Assembly (NCBI RefSeq): GCF_004357765.1
Contig: NZ_SMTE01000007.1
Coordinates: 1-64,000, forward strand
Origin: Pseudomonas putida
Lineage (GTDB): Bacteria > Pseudomonadota > Gammaproteobacteria > Pseudomonadales > Pseudomonadaceae
DNA length: 64,000 bases
Reading direction: 5' to 3'
Every line of letters begins with the position of its first letter. The stretch's first letter is position 1. The position numbers were made by a program, and so were the translations under genes. The notes under the pieces were generated by a model. It was not told the DNA's origin and made no database searches. It saw only the letters and a program-made list of their open reading frames with translations. Positions 35,268 to 45,788 of this stretch are shown here, piece by piece.

Positions 35268-36343
35268 TGCAACAGCGAGAGCCATCCGCCTCGGAAAGCT
35301 ACTTCTGGCCCACTGTCTGGGCCATCGGCCTGCATGTGCTGGTGTTCGCAATGCTGTTCGTCAGTTTCGCCATGACGCCGGAGCTGCCGCCTTCCAAGCC
35401 GATCGTTCAGGCTACCCTGTATCAGCTCAAGTCCAAGAGCCAGGCGACTACCCAGACCAATCAGAAGATTGCCGGGGAAGCGAAGAAAACCGCCTCGCGC
35501 CAGACTGAAGTCGAGCAGCTGGAGCAGAAGAAGGTCGAGCAGGAGGCCATCAAGGCCGCGGAACAAAAGAAGGCCGATGCCGCTCAAAAGGCCGAGCAAG
35601 CGCGTGAGGCCGCCGAGGCGAAGAAGGCCGAAGAGGCCGCCAAGGCTGCTGAAGCCAAGAAAGCTGCCGAAGCCAAGAAGGCCGAGGAGGCGAAGAAGGC
35701 CGCCGAGAAGCAGCAGGCTGACATCGCCAAGAAAAAAGCCGAGGAGCAGGCCAAGAAAGAGGCCGCCGAAGAAGCCAAGAAACAAGCTGCAGAAGAGGCC
35801 AAGAAGAAGGCCGCTGAAGAAGCGAAGAAAAAAGCAGCCGAGGACGCCAAGAAGAAAGCGGCGGCCGAGGAAGCGAAGAAGAAGGCAGCTGAAGAGGCCA
35901 AGAAAAAGGCCGCTGCAGATGCCCAGAAGAAAAAGGCACAGGAAGCAGCCCGCAAGGCGGCGGAAGACAAGAAAGCCCAGGCTTTGGCCGAGCTGTTGTC
36001 CGACACCACCGAGCGCCAGCAGGCCTTGGCTGACGAGCAGGGTGACCAGGTGGCCGGCGACTTCGACGACCTGATCCGCATGCGCGCCGCCGAAGGCTGG
36101 GCACGTCCGCCTTCAGCGCGCAAGGGCATGACGGTAGTCCTGCAGATCAACATGCTGCCGGATGGCACAATCACCAATGTCAGCGTATCGCGCTCCAGTG
36201 GCGATGGTCCGTTCGACAGTTCGGCGGTTGCAGCCGTGAGAAACATTGGTCGTTTGACCGAGATGCAGGGCTTGAAACCGAACGAGTTCAATCCGTACCG
36301 TTCGTTCAAGATGACATTTACACCTGAGGATCTAGCGTTGTGA
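35267..36343 (+). CDS. tolA: Tol-Pal bridging protein TolA
   Basis: A 358-residue three-domain protein: membrane anchor (residues about 17-38, [21 protein letters not shown]), a long helical Ala/Lys/Glu-rich domain II (about 70-240), and a globular C-terminal domain III ([27 protein letters not shown]) that contacts TolB and Pal. It spans the periplasm and is the target of some colicins and filamentous phages in relatives. Its TGA overlaps the tolB GTG by 3 nt. Confidence 0.96.
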   Translation: MQQREPSASESYFWPTVWAIGLHVLVFAMLFVSFAMTPELPPSKPIVQATLYQLKSKSQATTQTNQKIAGEAKKTASRQTEVEQLEQKKVEQEAIKAAEQKKADAAQKAEQAREAAEAKKAEEAAKAAEAKKAAEAKKAEEAKKAAEKQQADIAKKKAEEQAKKEAAEEAKKQAAEEAKKKAAEEAKKKAAEDAKKKAAAEEAKKKAAEEAKKKAAADAQKKKAQEAARKAAEDKKAQALAELLSDTTERQQALADEQGDQVAGDFDDLIRMRAAEGWARPPSARKGMTVVLQINMLPDGTITNVSVSRSSGDGPFDSSAVAAVRNIGRLTEMQGLKPNEFNPYRSFKMTFTPEDLAL

Positions 36344-37641
36344 TTAAACTCCTTCGAGGAATGCTGGTCATGCTCTGCTGCGTGGCTGGCATGGCCATGG
36401 CAGAGGAAAAGAACATCCTGGTCACCAGCGGCAGCGATCGGGCCACGCCCATCGCGGTCGTGCCGTTCGGGATGCAGGGTGGCAGCGTGCTGCCGGAAGA
36501 CATGGCCGATATCATCGGCAACGACCTGCGTAACTCGGGCTATTACTCGCCGATTCCGCGGCAGAACATGATCAGCCAGCCGACCCAGGCCAGCGAAGTG
36601 ATCTTCCGTGACTGGAAAGCCCTGGGCGCCCAGTACGTGATGGTCGGCAATATCGTGCCTGCGGGCGGCCGGCTCCAGGTGCAGTACGCCTTGTTCAACG
36701 TCGCCACCGAGCAGCAAGTGCTGACCGGCAGCGTGACCGGCGGTACCGACCAGTTGCGCGACATGGCGCACTACATTGCCGACCAGTCCTTCGAGAAGCT
36801 CACCGGTATCAAGGGCGCGTTCTCCACGCGCATCCTTTATGTCACCGCCGAGCGTTTTTCCGCCAACAACACTCGCTACACCCTGCAGCGTTCGGACTAC
36901 GACGGCGCACGTGCGGTGACCCTGCTGCAGTCGCGTGAACCGATTCTGTCGCCGCGTTTCGCCCCGGATGGCAAGCGCATCGCCTATGTCTCGTTCGAGC
37001 AGAAGCGTCCTCGCATCTTCGTGCAGAACATCGACACCGGTCGTCGCGAGCAGATCACCAACTTCGAGGGGCTCAACGGTGCACCTGCCTGGTCGCCGGA
37101 TGGTTCGCGCCTGGCGTTCGTGCTGTCCAAGGACGGTAACCCGGACATCTATGTGATGAACATGGGTTCGCGCCAGATCAGCCGTGTCACTGCCGGTCCC
37201 GGTATCAACACCGAGCCGTTCTGGGGCAAGGATGGCAACACCCTGTACTTCACCTCCGACCGTGGTGGCAAACCGCAGATCTACAAACAATCGGTCAGCG
37301 GGGGTGGTGCCGAGCGTGTGACGTTCGTCGGTAACTACAATGCCAACCCGAAACTTTCGGCCGATGAAAAGACTCTAGTAATGATTCATCGCCAACAAGG
37401 TTTCACCAACTTCAAGGTGGCGGCTCAGGACTTGCAGCGCGGAAGTGTAAAGATTCTCTCCGAGACCAGTCTTGATGAGTCTCCCACTGTTGCGCCAAAC
37501 GGCACCATGCTAATCTACGCCACCCGCCAGCAGGGCCGGGGAGTCTTGATGCTCGTGTCGCTTAATGGACGCGTGAGGCTCCCACTTCCTACCGCTCAAG
37601 GCGAAGTCAGAGAACCGTCCTGGTCCCCTTACCTGAACTGA
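36340..37641 (+). CDS. tolB: Periplasmic beta-propeller TolB
   Basis: A 433-residue exported protein. Signal peptide [21 protein letters not shown], an N-terminal domain (to about 165) and a six-bladed propeller with repeated PxxSPDG-type motifs ([52 protein letters not shown]). It alternates between Pal and TolA. GTG start. Confidence 0.97.
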   Translation: MIKLLRGMLVMLCCVAGMAMAEEKNILVTSGSDRATPIAVVPFGMQGGSVLPEDMADIIGNDLRNSGYYSPIPRQNMISQPTQASEVIFRDWKALGAQYVMVGNIVPAGGRLQVQYALFNVATEQQVLTGSVTGGTDQLRDMAHYIADQSFEKLTGIKGAFSTRILYVTAERFSANNTRYTLQRSDYDGARAVTLLQSREPILSPRFAPDGKRIAYVSFEQKRPRIFVQNIDTGRREQITNFEGLNGAPAWSPDGSRLAFVLSKDGNPDIYVMNMGSRQISRVTAGPGINTEPFWGKDGNTLYFTSDRGGKPQIYKQSVSGGGAERVTFVGNYNANPKLSADEKTLVMIHRQQGFTNFKVAAQDLQRGSVKILSETSLDESPTVAPNGTMLIYATRQQGRGVLMLVSLNGRVRLPLPTAQGEVREPSWSPYLN

Positions 37642-37695
37642 TTGCGGCGTAATACGTTTTGCTTAACACACTGGGGTTTCATTAGGAGTTTCACG

Positions 37696-38196
37696 ATGGA
37701 AATGCTGAAGTTTGGTAAATTCGCTGCGCTGGCTCTGGCCATGGCCGTAGCTGTAGGTTGCTCCTCGAAGGGCGGCGACAACGCTGGTGAAGGCGCTGCT
37801 GTCGATCCGAACGCTGGCTACGGTGCAAACACCGGTGCCGTTGACGGTTCCCTGAGCGAAGAAGCTGCCCTGCGCGCAATCACCACCTTCTACTTCGAAT
37901 ACGACAGCTCGGATCTGAAGCCAGAAGCCATGCGCGCCCTGGACGTTCACGCCAAGGACCTGAAAGCCAACGGCAACCGCGTTGTCCTGGAAGGCCACAC
38001 CGACGAGCGTGGTACCCGCGAGTACAACATGGCTCTGGGTGAGCGCCGTGCCAAGGCCGTTCAGCGCTACCTGGTTCTGCAGGGCGTTTCCCCTGCTCAG
38101 CTGGAACTGGTTTCCTACGGCGAAGAGCGTCCAGTTGCCACCGGCAACGACGAGCAGTCCTGGGCTCAGAACCGTCGCGTAGAACTGCGTAAGTAA
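37696..38196 (+). CDS. pal: Peptidoglycan-associated lipoprotein Pal/OprL
   Basis: A 166-residue outer-membrane lipoprotein. Lipobox AVAVGC (Cys near 21), a short linker, then the OmpA-like peptidoglycan-binding domain ([45 protein letters not shown]) with the diaminopimelate-binding Asp and Arg present. ATTAGGAG precedes the chosen ATG. Called OprL in pseudomonads. Confidence 0.97.
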   Translation: MEMLKFGKFAALALAMAVAVGCSSKGGDNAGEGAAVDPNAGYGANTGAVDGSLSEEAALRAITTFYFEYDSSDLKPEAMRALDVHAKDLKANGNRVVLEGHTDERGTREYNMALGERRAKAVQRYLVLQGVSPAQLELVSYGEERPVATGNDEQSWAQNRRVELRK

Positions 38197-38202
38197 GTTC
38201 TT

Positions 38203-39015
38203 ATGCGTATGTGCCGTCGTGTTGTAACCGTCCTCGCACTCAGCCTTCCGTTTTCGGCGTGGGCTGCGGTTCCTGTAGTAGATGACAACGCCGGTGGTTA
38301 TCCGCCGTCGGGTTATGGCACGAGCGGCGCCTATGCCGGGTCAGGGGCTTCGGCCCCTGCCTCTGCACAGGGTCAGCTGTTCATGCAGCTGCAACAGATG
38401 CAGGATCAGATCTCCCGCCAGCAGGGCATCATCGAAGAGCTGCAGAACGATGTCGCCCGAATGAAGCAGGAAAACCTGGAGCGTTACCAGGATCTGGATC
38501 GTCGCATCAACAGTGGTGGCGCGCCTGCCGCGAACCCTGATAATTCTTCCGCCGGTGGTGCTTCCGATGCCGCCGGTGCAGCAGCAGGTGCCGCCGGCGC
38601 CGCTGCCCAACAACCGGCCGCCAGCAGCGAGCCGGGTGATCCGGCGAAAGAGAAGCTCTATTACGATGCTGCTTTCGACCTGATCAAACAGAAAGACTTC
38701 GACAAGGCCAGCCAGGCGTTCAATGCCTTCTTGCGCAAATATCCCAATAGCCAGTACGCCGGCAACGCCCAATACTGGTTGGGTGAGGTCAATCTGGCCA
38801 AGGGTGACCTGCAAGGCGCCAGCCAGGCCTTCGCTCAAGTCAGCCAGAAGTACCCGAAACACAGCAAGGTGCCTGATTCGCTGTACAAGCTGGCGGACGT
38901 GGAGCGTCGCATGGGCCATACCGACAAGGTGAAGGGCATTTTGCAGCAGGTCATTACTCAATACCCTGGCACTTCCGCTGCGCAGTTGGCGCAACGTGAT
39001 CTGCAAAAACTCTGA
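38203..39015 (+). CDS. cpoB: Tol-Pal coordinator CpoB (YbgF)
   Basis: A 270-residue periplasmic protein. Signal peptide MRMCRRVVTVLALSLPFSAWA; a coiled-coil trimerisation region (LFMQLQQMQDQISRQQGIIEELQNDVARMKQENLERYQDLDRRI); an Ala/Gly linker; and TPR repeats (YYDAAFDLIKQKDFDKASQAFNAFLRKYPNSQYAGNAQYWLGE). It couples peptidoglycan synthesis with Tol-driven constriction. Last gene of the operon. Confidence 0.95.
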   Translation: MRMCRRVVTVLALSLPFSAWAAVPVVDDNAGGYPPSGYGTSGAYAGSGASAPASAQGQLFMQLQQMQDQISRQQGIIEELQNDVARMKQENLERYQDLDRRINSGGAPAANPDNSSAGGASDAAGAAAGAAGAAAQQPAASSEPGDPAKEKLYYDAAFDLIKQKDFDKASQAFNAFLRKYPNSQYAGNAQYWLGEVNLAKGDLQGASQAFAQVSQKYPKHSKVPDSLYKLADVERRMGHTDKVKGILQQVITQYPGTSAAQLAQRDLQKL

Positions 39016-39048
39016 GTTTGTAGGAAAGAGTTAAGCCATTTGAAAGAA

Positions 39049-39072
39049 ACCCGCGCTTGTCGCGGGTTTTTT
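39049..39072 (+). terminator. Terminator of the tol-pal operon
   Basis: ACCCGCG, 5-nt loop, CGCGGGT then TTTTT; a strong intrinsic terminator. Confidence 0.9.
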
Positions 39073-39188
39073 CGTTAGAATCTGTGCCCTTTTTGTTCAA
39101 CACGCTGCCCCGGATAACGCGATGTCGAGTCTGGGGTGGTGCCTGACGGAGGCGGACAGCCTGTTTAGCTGTCACGCCCGTGGCGATC

Positions 39189-39836
39189 ATGCAAGATACA
39201 TTACGCATCACCGAAGTCTTTTACTCGTTGCAGGGTGAAACACGAACGGCGGGGCTGCCCACGGTATTCGTGCGCCTCACCGGTTGCCCCCTGCGCTGCC
39301 AATACTGCGACAGCGCGTATGCGTTCAGTGGCGGCACTTTACGTACCCTCGACTCGATCCTCGAGCAGGTGGCCAGCTTCAAGCCGCGCTACGTCTGCGT
39401 CACCGGTGGTGAGCCACTGGCTCAGCCGAATGCGTTGCCACTCCTGCAGCGTTTGTGCGACGCCGGCTACGAAGTGTCACTGGAAACCAGTGGTGCGCTC
39501 GATATCGCCGGCACCGATGTGCGCGTCAGCCGTGTGCTCGACCTCAAGACCCCTGGGTCGGAAGAGTCGCACCGCAACCGCTACGAGAACATCGAGTTGC
39601 TGACCCGCAACGACCAGGTCAAGTTCGTCATCTGTTCGCGCGAAGACTACGACTGGGCAGTGTCCAAGCTGATCCAGTACAACCTGGCCGAGCGCGCGGG
39701 TGAGGTACTGTTCTCGCCGAGCCATCATCAGGTGAGCGCTACCGACCTGGCCGACTGGATCGTCGCCGACAACCTGCCCGTCCGTCTGCAGCTGCAGTTG
39801 CACAAGCTGCTGTGGAACGACGAACCCGGACGTTGA
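39189..39836 (+). CDS. queE: 7-carboxy-7-deazaguanine synthase QueE
   Basis: A 215-residue radical-SAM enzyme of the queuosine pathway that contracts carboxytetrahydropterin to 7-carboxy-7-deazaguanine. Cluster motif CPLRCQYC near residues 31-38, with FYSLQGETRTAG ahead and VTGGEPLAQPN behind. ATG is preferred over a GTG 9 nt upstream because it opens the conserved MQDTLRITEVFYSLQGE start. It runs 16 nt before queC. Confidence 0.94.
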   Translation: MQDTLRITEVFYSLQGETRTAGLPTVFVRLTGCPLRCQYCDSAYAFSGGTLRTLDSILEQVASFKPRYVCVTGGEPLAQPNALPLLQRLCDAGYEVSLETSGALDIAGTDVRVSRVLDLKTPGSEESHRNRYENIELLTRNDQVKFVICSREDYDWAVSKLIQYNLAERAGEVLFSPSHHQVSATDLADWIVADNLPVRLQLQLHKLLWNDEPGR

Positions 39837-39852
39837 TTGAGAGTAAACAGAC

Positions 39853-40527
39853 ATGACTGAGAAACGCGCGGTAATCCTGCTGTCCGGTGGCCTCGACTCG
39901 GCTACTGTCGTCGCCATGGCCAAGGCCGAAGGCTACAGCTGCTACACCATGAGTTTCGACTATGGCCAGCGTCATCGTGCCGAGTTGAACGCTGCGGCCC
40001 GTGTGGCCCGTGACCTGGGTGTAGTCGAGCACAAGGTGATCGGTCTGAACCTCGACGGCATCGGTGGCTCGGCCTTGACCGACAGCAGCATCGATGTGCC
40101 GGAGACGCCGGGCGATGGGATTCCCGTGACCTATGTTCCGGCGCGAAACACCGTGTTCCTGTCTCTGGCCCTGGGCTGGGCTGAGGTGCTGGAGGCGCGT
40201 GATATCTTCATCGGCGTAAACGCCGTGGATTACTCCGGTTATCCCGACTGCCGCCCTGAATTCGTCGAAGCGTTCGAACGCATGGCCAATCTTGCCACCA
40301 AGGCTGGCGTGGAAGGACAGGGCTTCCGTATCCAGGCGCCGCTGCAGAACATGAGCAAGGCTCAGATTGTCCAGGCCGGCCTGGCACGAGGCGTCGATTA
40401 CAGCCTCACCGTTTCGTGCTATCAGGCCGATGACGAAGGCCGTGCCTGTGGTAAATGCGACAGCTGCCGCCTGCGCGCCGAAGGCTTCAAGGCCGCCGGC
40501 GTGGAGGACCCAACACGTTATTTTTGA
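39853..40527 (+). CDS. queC: 7-cyano-7-deazaguanine synthase QueC
   Basis: A 224-residue ATP-dependent enzyme turning 7-carboxy-7-deazaguanine and ammonia into preQ0. PP-loop motif [11 protein letters not shown] near residue 10, and zinc site CxxCxxC (CGKCDSC) near the C-terminus. Paired with queE as an operon. Confidence 0.96.
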   Translation: MTEKRAVILLSGGLDSATVVAMAKAEGYSCYTMSFDYGQRHRAELNAAARVARDLGVVEHKVIGLNLDGIGGSALTDSSIDVPETPGDGIPVTYVPARNTVFLSLALGWAEVLEARDIFIGVNAVDYSGYPDCRPEFVEAFERMANLATKAGVEGQGFRIQAPLQNMSKAQIVQAGLARGVDYSLTVSCYQADDEGRACGKCDSCRLRAEGFKAAGVEDPTRYF

Positions 40528-40546
40528 AAAAATTGCCTGTGAAGTG

Positions 40547-40574
40547 TTGATTTCCCGTTAGAAATCAGTATTAT
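40547..40574 (+). promoter_or_regulatory. tRNA-Lys promoter
   Basis: TTGATT, 16 nt, TATTAT, ending 14 nt before the tRNA. Confidence 0.75.
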
Positions 40575-40588
40575 ACGCGCCATCCAAC

Positions 40589-40664
40589 GGGTCGTTAGCT
40601 CAGTTGGTAGAGCAGTTGGCTTTTAACCAATTGGTCGTAGGTTCGAATCCTACACGACCCACCA
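40589..40664 (+). tRNA. tRNA-Lys(TTT)
   Basis: A 76-nt cloverleaf with encoded CCA: acceptor GGGTCGT/ACGACCC, D-loop AGCTCAGTTGGTAGAGC, anticodon loop CTTTTAA with anticodon TTT, T-arm GTAGGTTCGAATCCTAC. Confidence 0.98.
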
Positions 40665-40677
40665 TATGCAGTAAGTC

Positions 40678-40711
40678 AAAGCCCGCGACCGGTAACGGTG
40701 GCGGGCTTTTT
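40678..40711. terminator. Terminator after tRNA-Lys
   Basis: AAAGCCCGC and GCGGGCTTT with T-rich end, between the tRNA and the convergent CDF gene. Confidence 0.85.
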
Positions 40712-40729
40712 CGTTGCTGCTCGGGCCGT

Positions 40730-41689
40730 TTACTCGGCCCATTCCGGGTCGCCCGTGAACACCACGGTCAGCCAGCGATTAGGCCCTTCGCCGCCCACCG
40801 CCTCGCCGACTTCGTCGCGCAGTGCGTCCCATTCCTCGATGCTCTTGGCGCCCATGCTCTTGGGTACGATGAAGTACAGCTCGATCTCGCGCGAGCGGCC
40901 AACCTTGGCCACATAAGCGCGATACGACTGCAAGCCGTGGCGGGCGACGAAAGCGCGGGCGACTTCGTCGACGTGGACTTTCAGGTCGCCGGGAGTGACC
41001 AGGAATATTTCCGACAGCGCTTGGCGCACCACTGATAACGGCAGGGGAATGATCACCAGGCAGACCAGTGCCAGAACGGCTGGGTCGATGTAGGGCGACA
41101 TCCACTCCCATGGCGTGCCCTGCACGGCATAGCCAAAGCAGAAGGCAATCAGCAGCGCGGCGGTGATGCTGGCCGACATCACCCAGCCCTTGACGTCCAT
41201 GCTCACGAAATCCGAGCGCAGCTTGCGGTTGGCACGTGCTTCGATCACGGCGATGGTCACGCAGGCGATCACGGTGAGCACTGCATAGCCAATGGCAATG
41301 CCGAACTCCAGGTGACGACCGCCTTCGAGTACGCTGGCGATGGCGTTGATCAGCGCGTAGATGGCCACACCGCTGAGCAGGATGCCATTGAGCGCCAGTA
41401 CCATAGGTTCAAGGTGCCAGAAGCCCATGGTGAAGCGTTCGCGCAGCTTGCGCGACAGATGCAGGCTGGTGGTGTGCGAGGTGATCAGGCGTACCACCAC
41501 CAGCGACAGACCGCTCATGCTGGCATCGACCAGCGAATAGACGCCGTCGAAGACGATCGAGAACGAGCCGGACGCGAGGCCGAAGCCGATGCCGATGGTG
41601 GCGATGAATAGGGTCACGGCGATCGAGGTGCGCAGCAGACCCTGCTCGCTGGCGATGTCGAAGAAGGGCGGTTTGCGGGTTGTTTCCAT
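40730..41689 (-). CDS. CDF-type cation diffusion facilitator, atypical metal site
   Basis: A 319-residue protein with six predicted membrane helices and a C-terminal cytosolic domain, arranged as in cation diffusion facilitators. Helix 2 reads FDGVYSLVDASMSGLSL. Aligned by eye with E. coli YiiP, one Asp of the transport site falls on Tyr, and in helix 5 (MDVKGWVMSASI) the usual His and Asp are Gly and Ser. The transported ion, or whether it transports at all, is thus uncertain. It lies alone, convergent with tRNA-Lys, before the chemoreceptor gene on the same strand. Confidence 0.75.
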   Translation of the reverse strand: METTRKPPFFDIASEQGLLRTSIAVTLFIATIGIGFGLASGSFSIVFDGVYSLVDASMSGLSLVVVRLITSHTTSLHLSRKLRERFTMGFWHLEPMVLALNGILLSGVAIYALINAIASVLEGGRHLEFGIAIGYAVLTVIACVTIAVIEARANRKLRSDFVSMDVKGWVMSASITAALLIAFCFGYAVQGTPWEWMSPYIDPAVLALVCLVIIPLPLSVVRQALSEIFLVTPGDLKVHVDEVARAFVARHGLQSYRAYVAKVGRSREIELYFIVPKSMGAKSIEEWDALRDEVGEAVGGEGPNRWLTVVFTGDPEWAE

Positions 41690-41753
41690 GGGTAGAACTC
41701 GGTGAGAAGGTAGATTGCCGGTGCCTGCGAAGCAGGCGCCCTGGCTTTACAGG

Positions 41754-43820
41754 CTAGACGCGAAACTGCTCCATCAATGCCTGTTGCTGGTTGGCCAGGC
41801 GATTCAGGGCCTGGCTGATACGCGCCGATTCGTCGGCCTGACCGGACAGCGCCTCGGTCACGTCGCGGATACCTGCCACGTTGCGGTTCACTTCCTCGGC
41901 CACGGCGCTTTGTTCCTCGGCGGCCGAGGCGATCTGCAAGTTCATGTCACTGATCACTGTCACGGCTTCGCCGATGCGCTGCAGCGCCGGGACCGCCTGT
42001 TCCATGCGCGTGGCGCTGTCCTGTGCCTGGCGTTGACCCTCGTGCATGGCACCGACCACGTCCTGTGTACCTTGCTGCAGGCCTTCTATCACCTGACGAA
42101 TCTCACCTACCGATACCTGGGTGCGCTGGGCCAGGCTACGGACTTCGTCGGCGACCACGGCGAAGCCACGGCCTGCCTCACCGGCTCGAGCGGCTTCGAT
42201 GGCGGCATTGAGCGCCAGCAGGTTGGTCTGCTCGGCGATTGCACGGATCACCTCCAATACCGAGCCGATCTGTTCGCTGCGGCTTTCCAGGGCGCGGGCT
42301 TCGGTCATGGCGTTGCTCATGTCGACAGCCAGTCGATCGATGCTTTGGCGGGTACTGGCGATCAGTTGCAGGCCTTCGCGGCTGGCCTGGTCGGCGCCTC
42401 TTGCAGCCTGGGCCGCCTGCGCGGCGTTGTGGGCGACATCCTGGGCGGTGGCGCTCATCTCGTTGGCGGCGGTGGCCACTTGTTCGATCTCGCGCTGCTG
42501 TTGTTGCATGCCGCTACTCGTCTGGCTGGCGATGGCTGCAGACTGATCGGCGGTGCCGCGGGCATCCTGCAGCGAGCTTTTCACTTGGGCAATCACCGGC
42601 TGCAGTTTGTCGAGAAAACGGTTGAACCAGCCGGTCAGTTGCCCGAGTTCATCCACGCGTGCGTAGTCCAGGCGTCGGGTCAGGTCGCCCTCGCCGCTGG
42701 CGATGTCCTGCAACCTTGCAGCCACGGCGAGGATTGGCCGGGTCACGCCCCGGGCGGTCAGCCAGACCAGCAGCAGCCCGAGCACCGCGGCGCCCAGGCC
42801 GATCAGCAGGCTGGTGAGGTTGGCGTTCTGATTGTGCGTGTCGAGCCGCTGATTGAGGGCCCGCGCGGGTGCTTGCAGGACAGCCTCCGGCACTTCCAGC
42901 AGCACCTGCCAGGGCGTTGCGCCCGGTATTGGCGCAAAGGCACGGGCGACACGCAGCGTGTCTGGCGCGATGCCCTGATCCAGCGGTTTGCCCAGGCGGC
43001 TGGCATCACGGCTGTGCCCTGCCAGCAAGCCGGTAGGACTGGCGATGCTGACCTGGCCCTGACCGTCGAACAGTTGCTGGCGCCCCTCGAGGCTGACTTG
43101 CTGCAGATTGGCAAGGCCAATGTCCACGCCGACCACGCCGACCACCTTGCCTTGCTCCAGCAGGGGCAGGGCGATGCTGGTCATCAGGACCTGACGGCCA
43201 TTGACCTCGTCAAGGTACGGTTCCACTACGCAGGTCGCGGCGGTCTCTTCAGGGCAGGTCAGCCAGCGATTTCCGGGAATGCCGTTGCTGCCCAGGGTGG
43301 CGTCGGCCAGCATCGATTCAGGCATCGCCTCCTGTTCCAGGGTGCCGGGGCTGGGCTGCGACCAATACAGCGAGAAGCGCCCGCTGTCGTTGCTGCCGAC
43401 GCTTGCCTGACCGACGAACCGACTGTCCTGATGATCCAGTGCGTTGGCTTGGAAGACCACGTACAGCCCGATGATTGCTGGATTGCCCGCCAGACTGGCG
43501 CGGGCCTCGCGGGTCAATTCTGCGCGCAGGTCGTCGCTCCCTTTGGCCTTGAGCACCTGGACCAAGTGGGCGAAACCATTGCTGTACTGGTAGGCGTCCA
43601 TGAAGTAACGCTGCACCCGCAGGGCCTGGACTTCGGCCTGTGCCTGCAAACGCAGGCGTGCGCTCCGGTCGAGCATTTCGGTATTGGCCTGGTTGACCAG
43701 AGCAGCGCTGCGCACCGACTGAAGCAGCGAGGTGGCGACCAGCAGGGCGACGATGGCCAGCAGGCATAGGCCGGCGAGCAGGGTGATCTTCCACTGGATG
43801 GAGAGGCGACGCAGCGGCAT
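41754..43820 (-). CDS. Methyl-accepting chemotaxis protein, McpU-like
   Basis: A 688-residue chemoreceptor. Membrane helix 1 ([24 protein letters not shown]), a periplasmic dCache-type sensor domain of about 330 residues ([39 protein letters not shown]), helix 2 ([23 protein letters not shown]), HAMP, and a signalling domain with the hairpin tip [37 protein letters not shown]. Position between queC/tRNA-Lys and an APC permease matches the polyamine receptor McpU of P. putida KT2440, so polyamine sensing is likely but inferred from context. There is no C-terminal CheR-binding pentapeptide like NWETF. Confidence 0.88.
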   Translation of the reverse strand: MPLRRLSIQWKITLLAGLCLLAIVALLVATSLLQSVRSAALVNQANTEMLDRSARLRLQAQAEVQALRVQRYFMDAYQYSNGFAHLVQVLKAKGSDDLRAELTREARASLAGNPAIIGLYVVFQANALDHQDSRFVGQASVGSNDSGRFSLYWSQPSPGTLEQEAMPESMLADATLGSNGIPGNRWLTCPEETAATCVVEPYLDEVNGRQVLMTSIALPLLEQGKVVGVVGVDIGLANLQQVSLEGRQQLFDGQGQVSIASPTGLLAGHSRDASRLGKPLDQGIAPDTLRVARAFAPIPGATPWQVLLEVPEAVLQAPARALNQRLDTHNQNANLTSLLIGLGAAVLGLLLVWLTARGVTRPILAVAARLQDIASGEGDLTRRLDYARVDELGQLTGWFNRFLDKLQPVIAQVKSSLQDARGTADQSAAIASQTSSGMQQQQREIEQVATAANEMSATAQDVAHNAAQAAQAARGADQASREGLQLIASTRQSIDRLAVDMSNAMTEARALESRSEQIGSVLEVIRAIAEQTNLLALNAAIEAARAGEAGRGFAVVADEVRSLAQRTQVSVGEIRQVIEGLQQGTQDVVGAMHEGQRQAQDSATRMEQAVPALQRIGEAVTVISDMNLQIASAAEEQSAVAEEVNRNVAGIRDVTEALSGQADESARISQALNRLANQQQALMEQFRV

Positions 43821-43842
43821 GGGCTTTCCTTTTCGATCAATG

Positions 43843-43870
43843 ACAACGCCCGCGTTCAGGCGGGCGTTGT
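43843..43870 (-). terminator. Hairpin after the APC permease gene
   Basis: ACAACGCCCGC, 6-nt loop, GCGGGCGTTGT; perfect 11-bp stem but a poor T tract. Confidence 0.6.
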
Positions 43871-43883
43871 TCGGTGGCAGGGG

Positions 43884-45236
43884 TCAGTCAGCCAGGCAGT
43901 TCGGGGGGGCGACCCGGAATGCCTTGGTCAGCCAGGCCAGGTACAGCAACCCGAGGGCAGCCCAGAGACCGCCGAACATCAGCGAATGCTCGTTGAGGTC
44001 GAGCCACAGCGAGGCGATGATGCAGAAGCCGATGGTGGGCAACACCAGGTACTTGACGTGGTCGGCGAAGCCGTTGCGGTTGCCTTCGCGCAGATAGCAG
44101 TGGGTGATGACCGACAGGTTGACGAAGCTGAAGGCCACCAGTGCGCCGAAGTTGATGATCGAGGTGGCCGTGACCAGGTCGAAGAAGATCGCCGACAGCG
44201 ACACCAGGCCGACCACCGCAATGTTCACCACCGGTGTCTTGAAGCGCGGATGCAGCCGGGCGAACACACCGCTCGGAATCACATTGTCGCGACCCATCAC
44301 ATACAGCAGGCGCGAGACGCTGGTCTGCGACGCCAGGCCCGAAGCGATGGTGTTGATCACCGTGCAGGCGATGAAGATCGACTGGAACAGCTTGCCGCCC
44401 ACGTACAGGGCGATTTCCGGCAGGGCCGCTTCCTGATCATGGAAGCGAGCCATGGTCGGGAAGTATGCCTGGATGAAGTACGACACCAGGATGAACACCA
44501 CGCCGCCGATCAGGGCGGTGAGGAAGATGGCCCGTGGAATCGTCTTGCCTGGGTCGCGGGTTTCTTCCGACAGGCAGGTGACCGCGTCGAAGCCCAGGAA
44601 CGAGAAGCAGAGAATCGTCGCGCCAGCGGCGAGGGCGGCGAACTGGGTCTGGTCATCGGCGAACGGGATCATGCTCCAGGTAGTGGCCAGCCCTTCGCCT
44701 TGATCCAGACCACGTACGCAGAGGTAGATGAACACCGCGATGATTGCCACCTGGACAATCACGAACAGCAGGTTGAAGTGTGCAACCAGGTTGATACTGC
44801 GCATGTTGATCAGGCTGATCAGCGTGACGAAGCCCGCTACCCACATCCACTCCGGCACTTCGGGGAACATGGCGGACAGGTAAAGCTTGGCCAGCAGGGC
44901 ATTGACCATCGGCAGCAGCAAGTAGTCCAGCAGCGACGACCATCCGACCAGGAAGCCCACATGCGGGTTGATGGCACGCTGGGTGTAGGTGTAAGCCGAT
45001 CCAGATTGCGGGAAGCGGCGCACCAAGGTGCCGTAGCTCACGGCGGTGAACAGGATGCCGACCAGGGCCAGGATATAGGCGCTGGGCACATGACCGGCTG
45101 TGATCCCGGAGACGATGCCGAAAGTGTCGAAGACGGTCATCGGCGTAAGGTAGGCCAGGCCGATGATCACCACGTGCCACAGGCGCAGGGATTTGCGGAA
45201 CTGGGTGTTGTCCGGAGCGCTGTGGTCAAGCTGCAT
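43884..45236 (-). CDS. APC-family amino acid/polyamine permease
   Basis: A 450-residue transporter with about twelve membrane helices. It has the APC start ([53 protein letters not shown]) and [23 protein letters not shown], typical of the putrescine/amino-acid importer branch. Start is the ATG giving [10 protein letters not shown] with AGGAG upstream; the 18 extra codons of the open frame lack a site. Being next to a McpU-like receptor suggests a polyamine-related substrate, which is inference. Confidence 0.88.
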   Translation of the reverse strand: MQLDHSAPDNTQFRKSLRLWHVVIIGLAYLTPMTVFDTFGIVSGITAGHVPSAYILALVGILFTAVSYGTLVRRFPQSGSAYTYTQRAINPHVGFLVGWSSLLDYLLLPMVNALLAKLYLSAMFPEVPEWMWVAGFVTLISLINMRSINLVAHFNLLFVIVQVAIIAVFIYLCVRGLDQGEGLATTWSMIPFADDQTQFAALAAGATILCFSFLGFDAVTCLSEETRDPGKTIPRAIFLTALIGGVVFILVSYFIQAYFPTMARFHDQEAALPEIALYVGGKLFQSIFIACTVINTIASGLASQTSVSRLLYVMGRDNVIPSGVFARLHPRFKTPVVNIAVVGLVSLSAIFFDLVTATSIINFGALVAFSFVNLSVITHCYLREGNRNGFADHVKYLVLPTIGFCIIASLWLDLNEHSLMFGGLWAALGLLYLAWLTKAFRVAPPNCLAD

Positions 45237-45788
45237 GCTGGCGCGGCTCCTGAACGTAGGCGTGGACGGCGGGCGTGCTGAGCTGCGCATGCGGCAAGGG
45301 CGAGCGGATGGGCTCCATGTTGTTCACCTTTTTTGTTGGAGCTGAGTTAGGCGCGAGCAGCGCGCCCGTGTCGGGGTCCGGCGGGATGGTGCTAGGAGGG
45401 CGAAGCGAGCGGATAGGGCTGTTTGGGCATCATCGTGGCGCGACTGTTTTTCTTGGTGGATCGGGCGCTGTGCAAAGTGATGAAAATAAAAAACGATGGG
45501 CCGATCCGTGTCAAGTTAAACATGACAAGATGTTGCAATACTGAAATATTTATCGGCTGAAGGCTTGATTTGTTCGATATTTCTGCGTTTTTTTGCGATT
45601 TTGAACGATTCGAGTGTCCGTTAAAATTTACGATGCGGAATTGTGCCGTATCCGATGTCGGGCGATTCCCAAATGGCTGCTTTGCGCTGCCCGGCCACCA
45701 CTGCACGTTCGCGAGGGTGATATTCTTCCAGCCCCACGTGGCAACCCGGCTGTGTGGAAGCCCCTACGGACAGCAATCGGTTCTATTC
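45237..45788. other. Intergenic region between APC permease and YdgA-like gene
   Basis: No gene is seen in these 552 bases. The stretch 45480-45620 is AT-rich (GATGAAAATAAAAAACGATG; AATACTGAAATATTTATCGG) and probably holds the divergent promoters. I see no clear operator or hairpin terminator. Confidence 0.5.

Noticed and set aside
35584-37290. Minus-strand open frame across tolA and tolB
   Set aside because: Antisense to intact Tol genes; its Ser/Phe-rich part mirrors the Ala/Lys codons of TolA.
39073-39188. preQ1 riboswitch before queE
   Set aside because: I looked for a compact hairpin plus A-rich tail near the start and found no convincing match.
41715-43769. Plus-strand 684-residue open frame over the chemoreceptor
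   Set aside because: Shadow of the chemoreceptor gene, which has complete domain structure.
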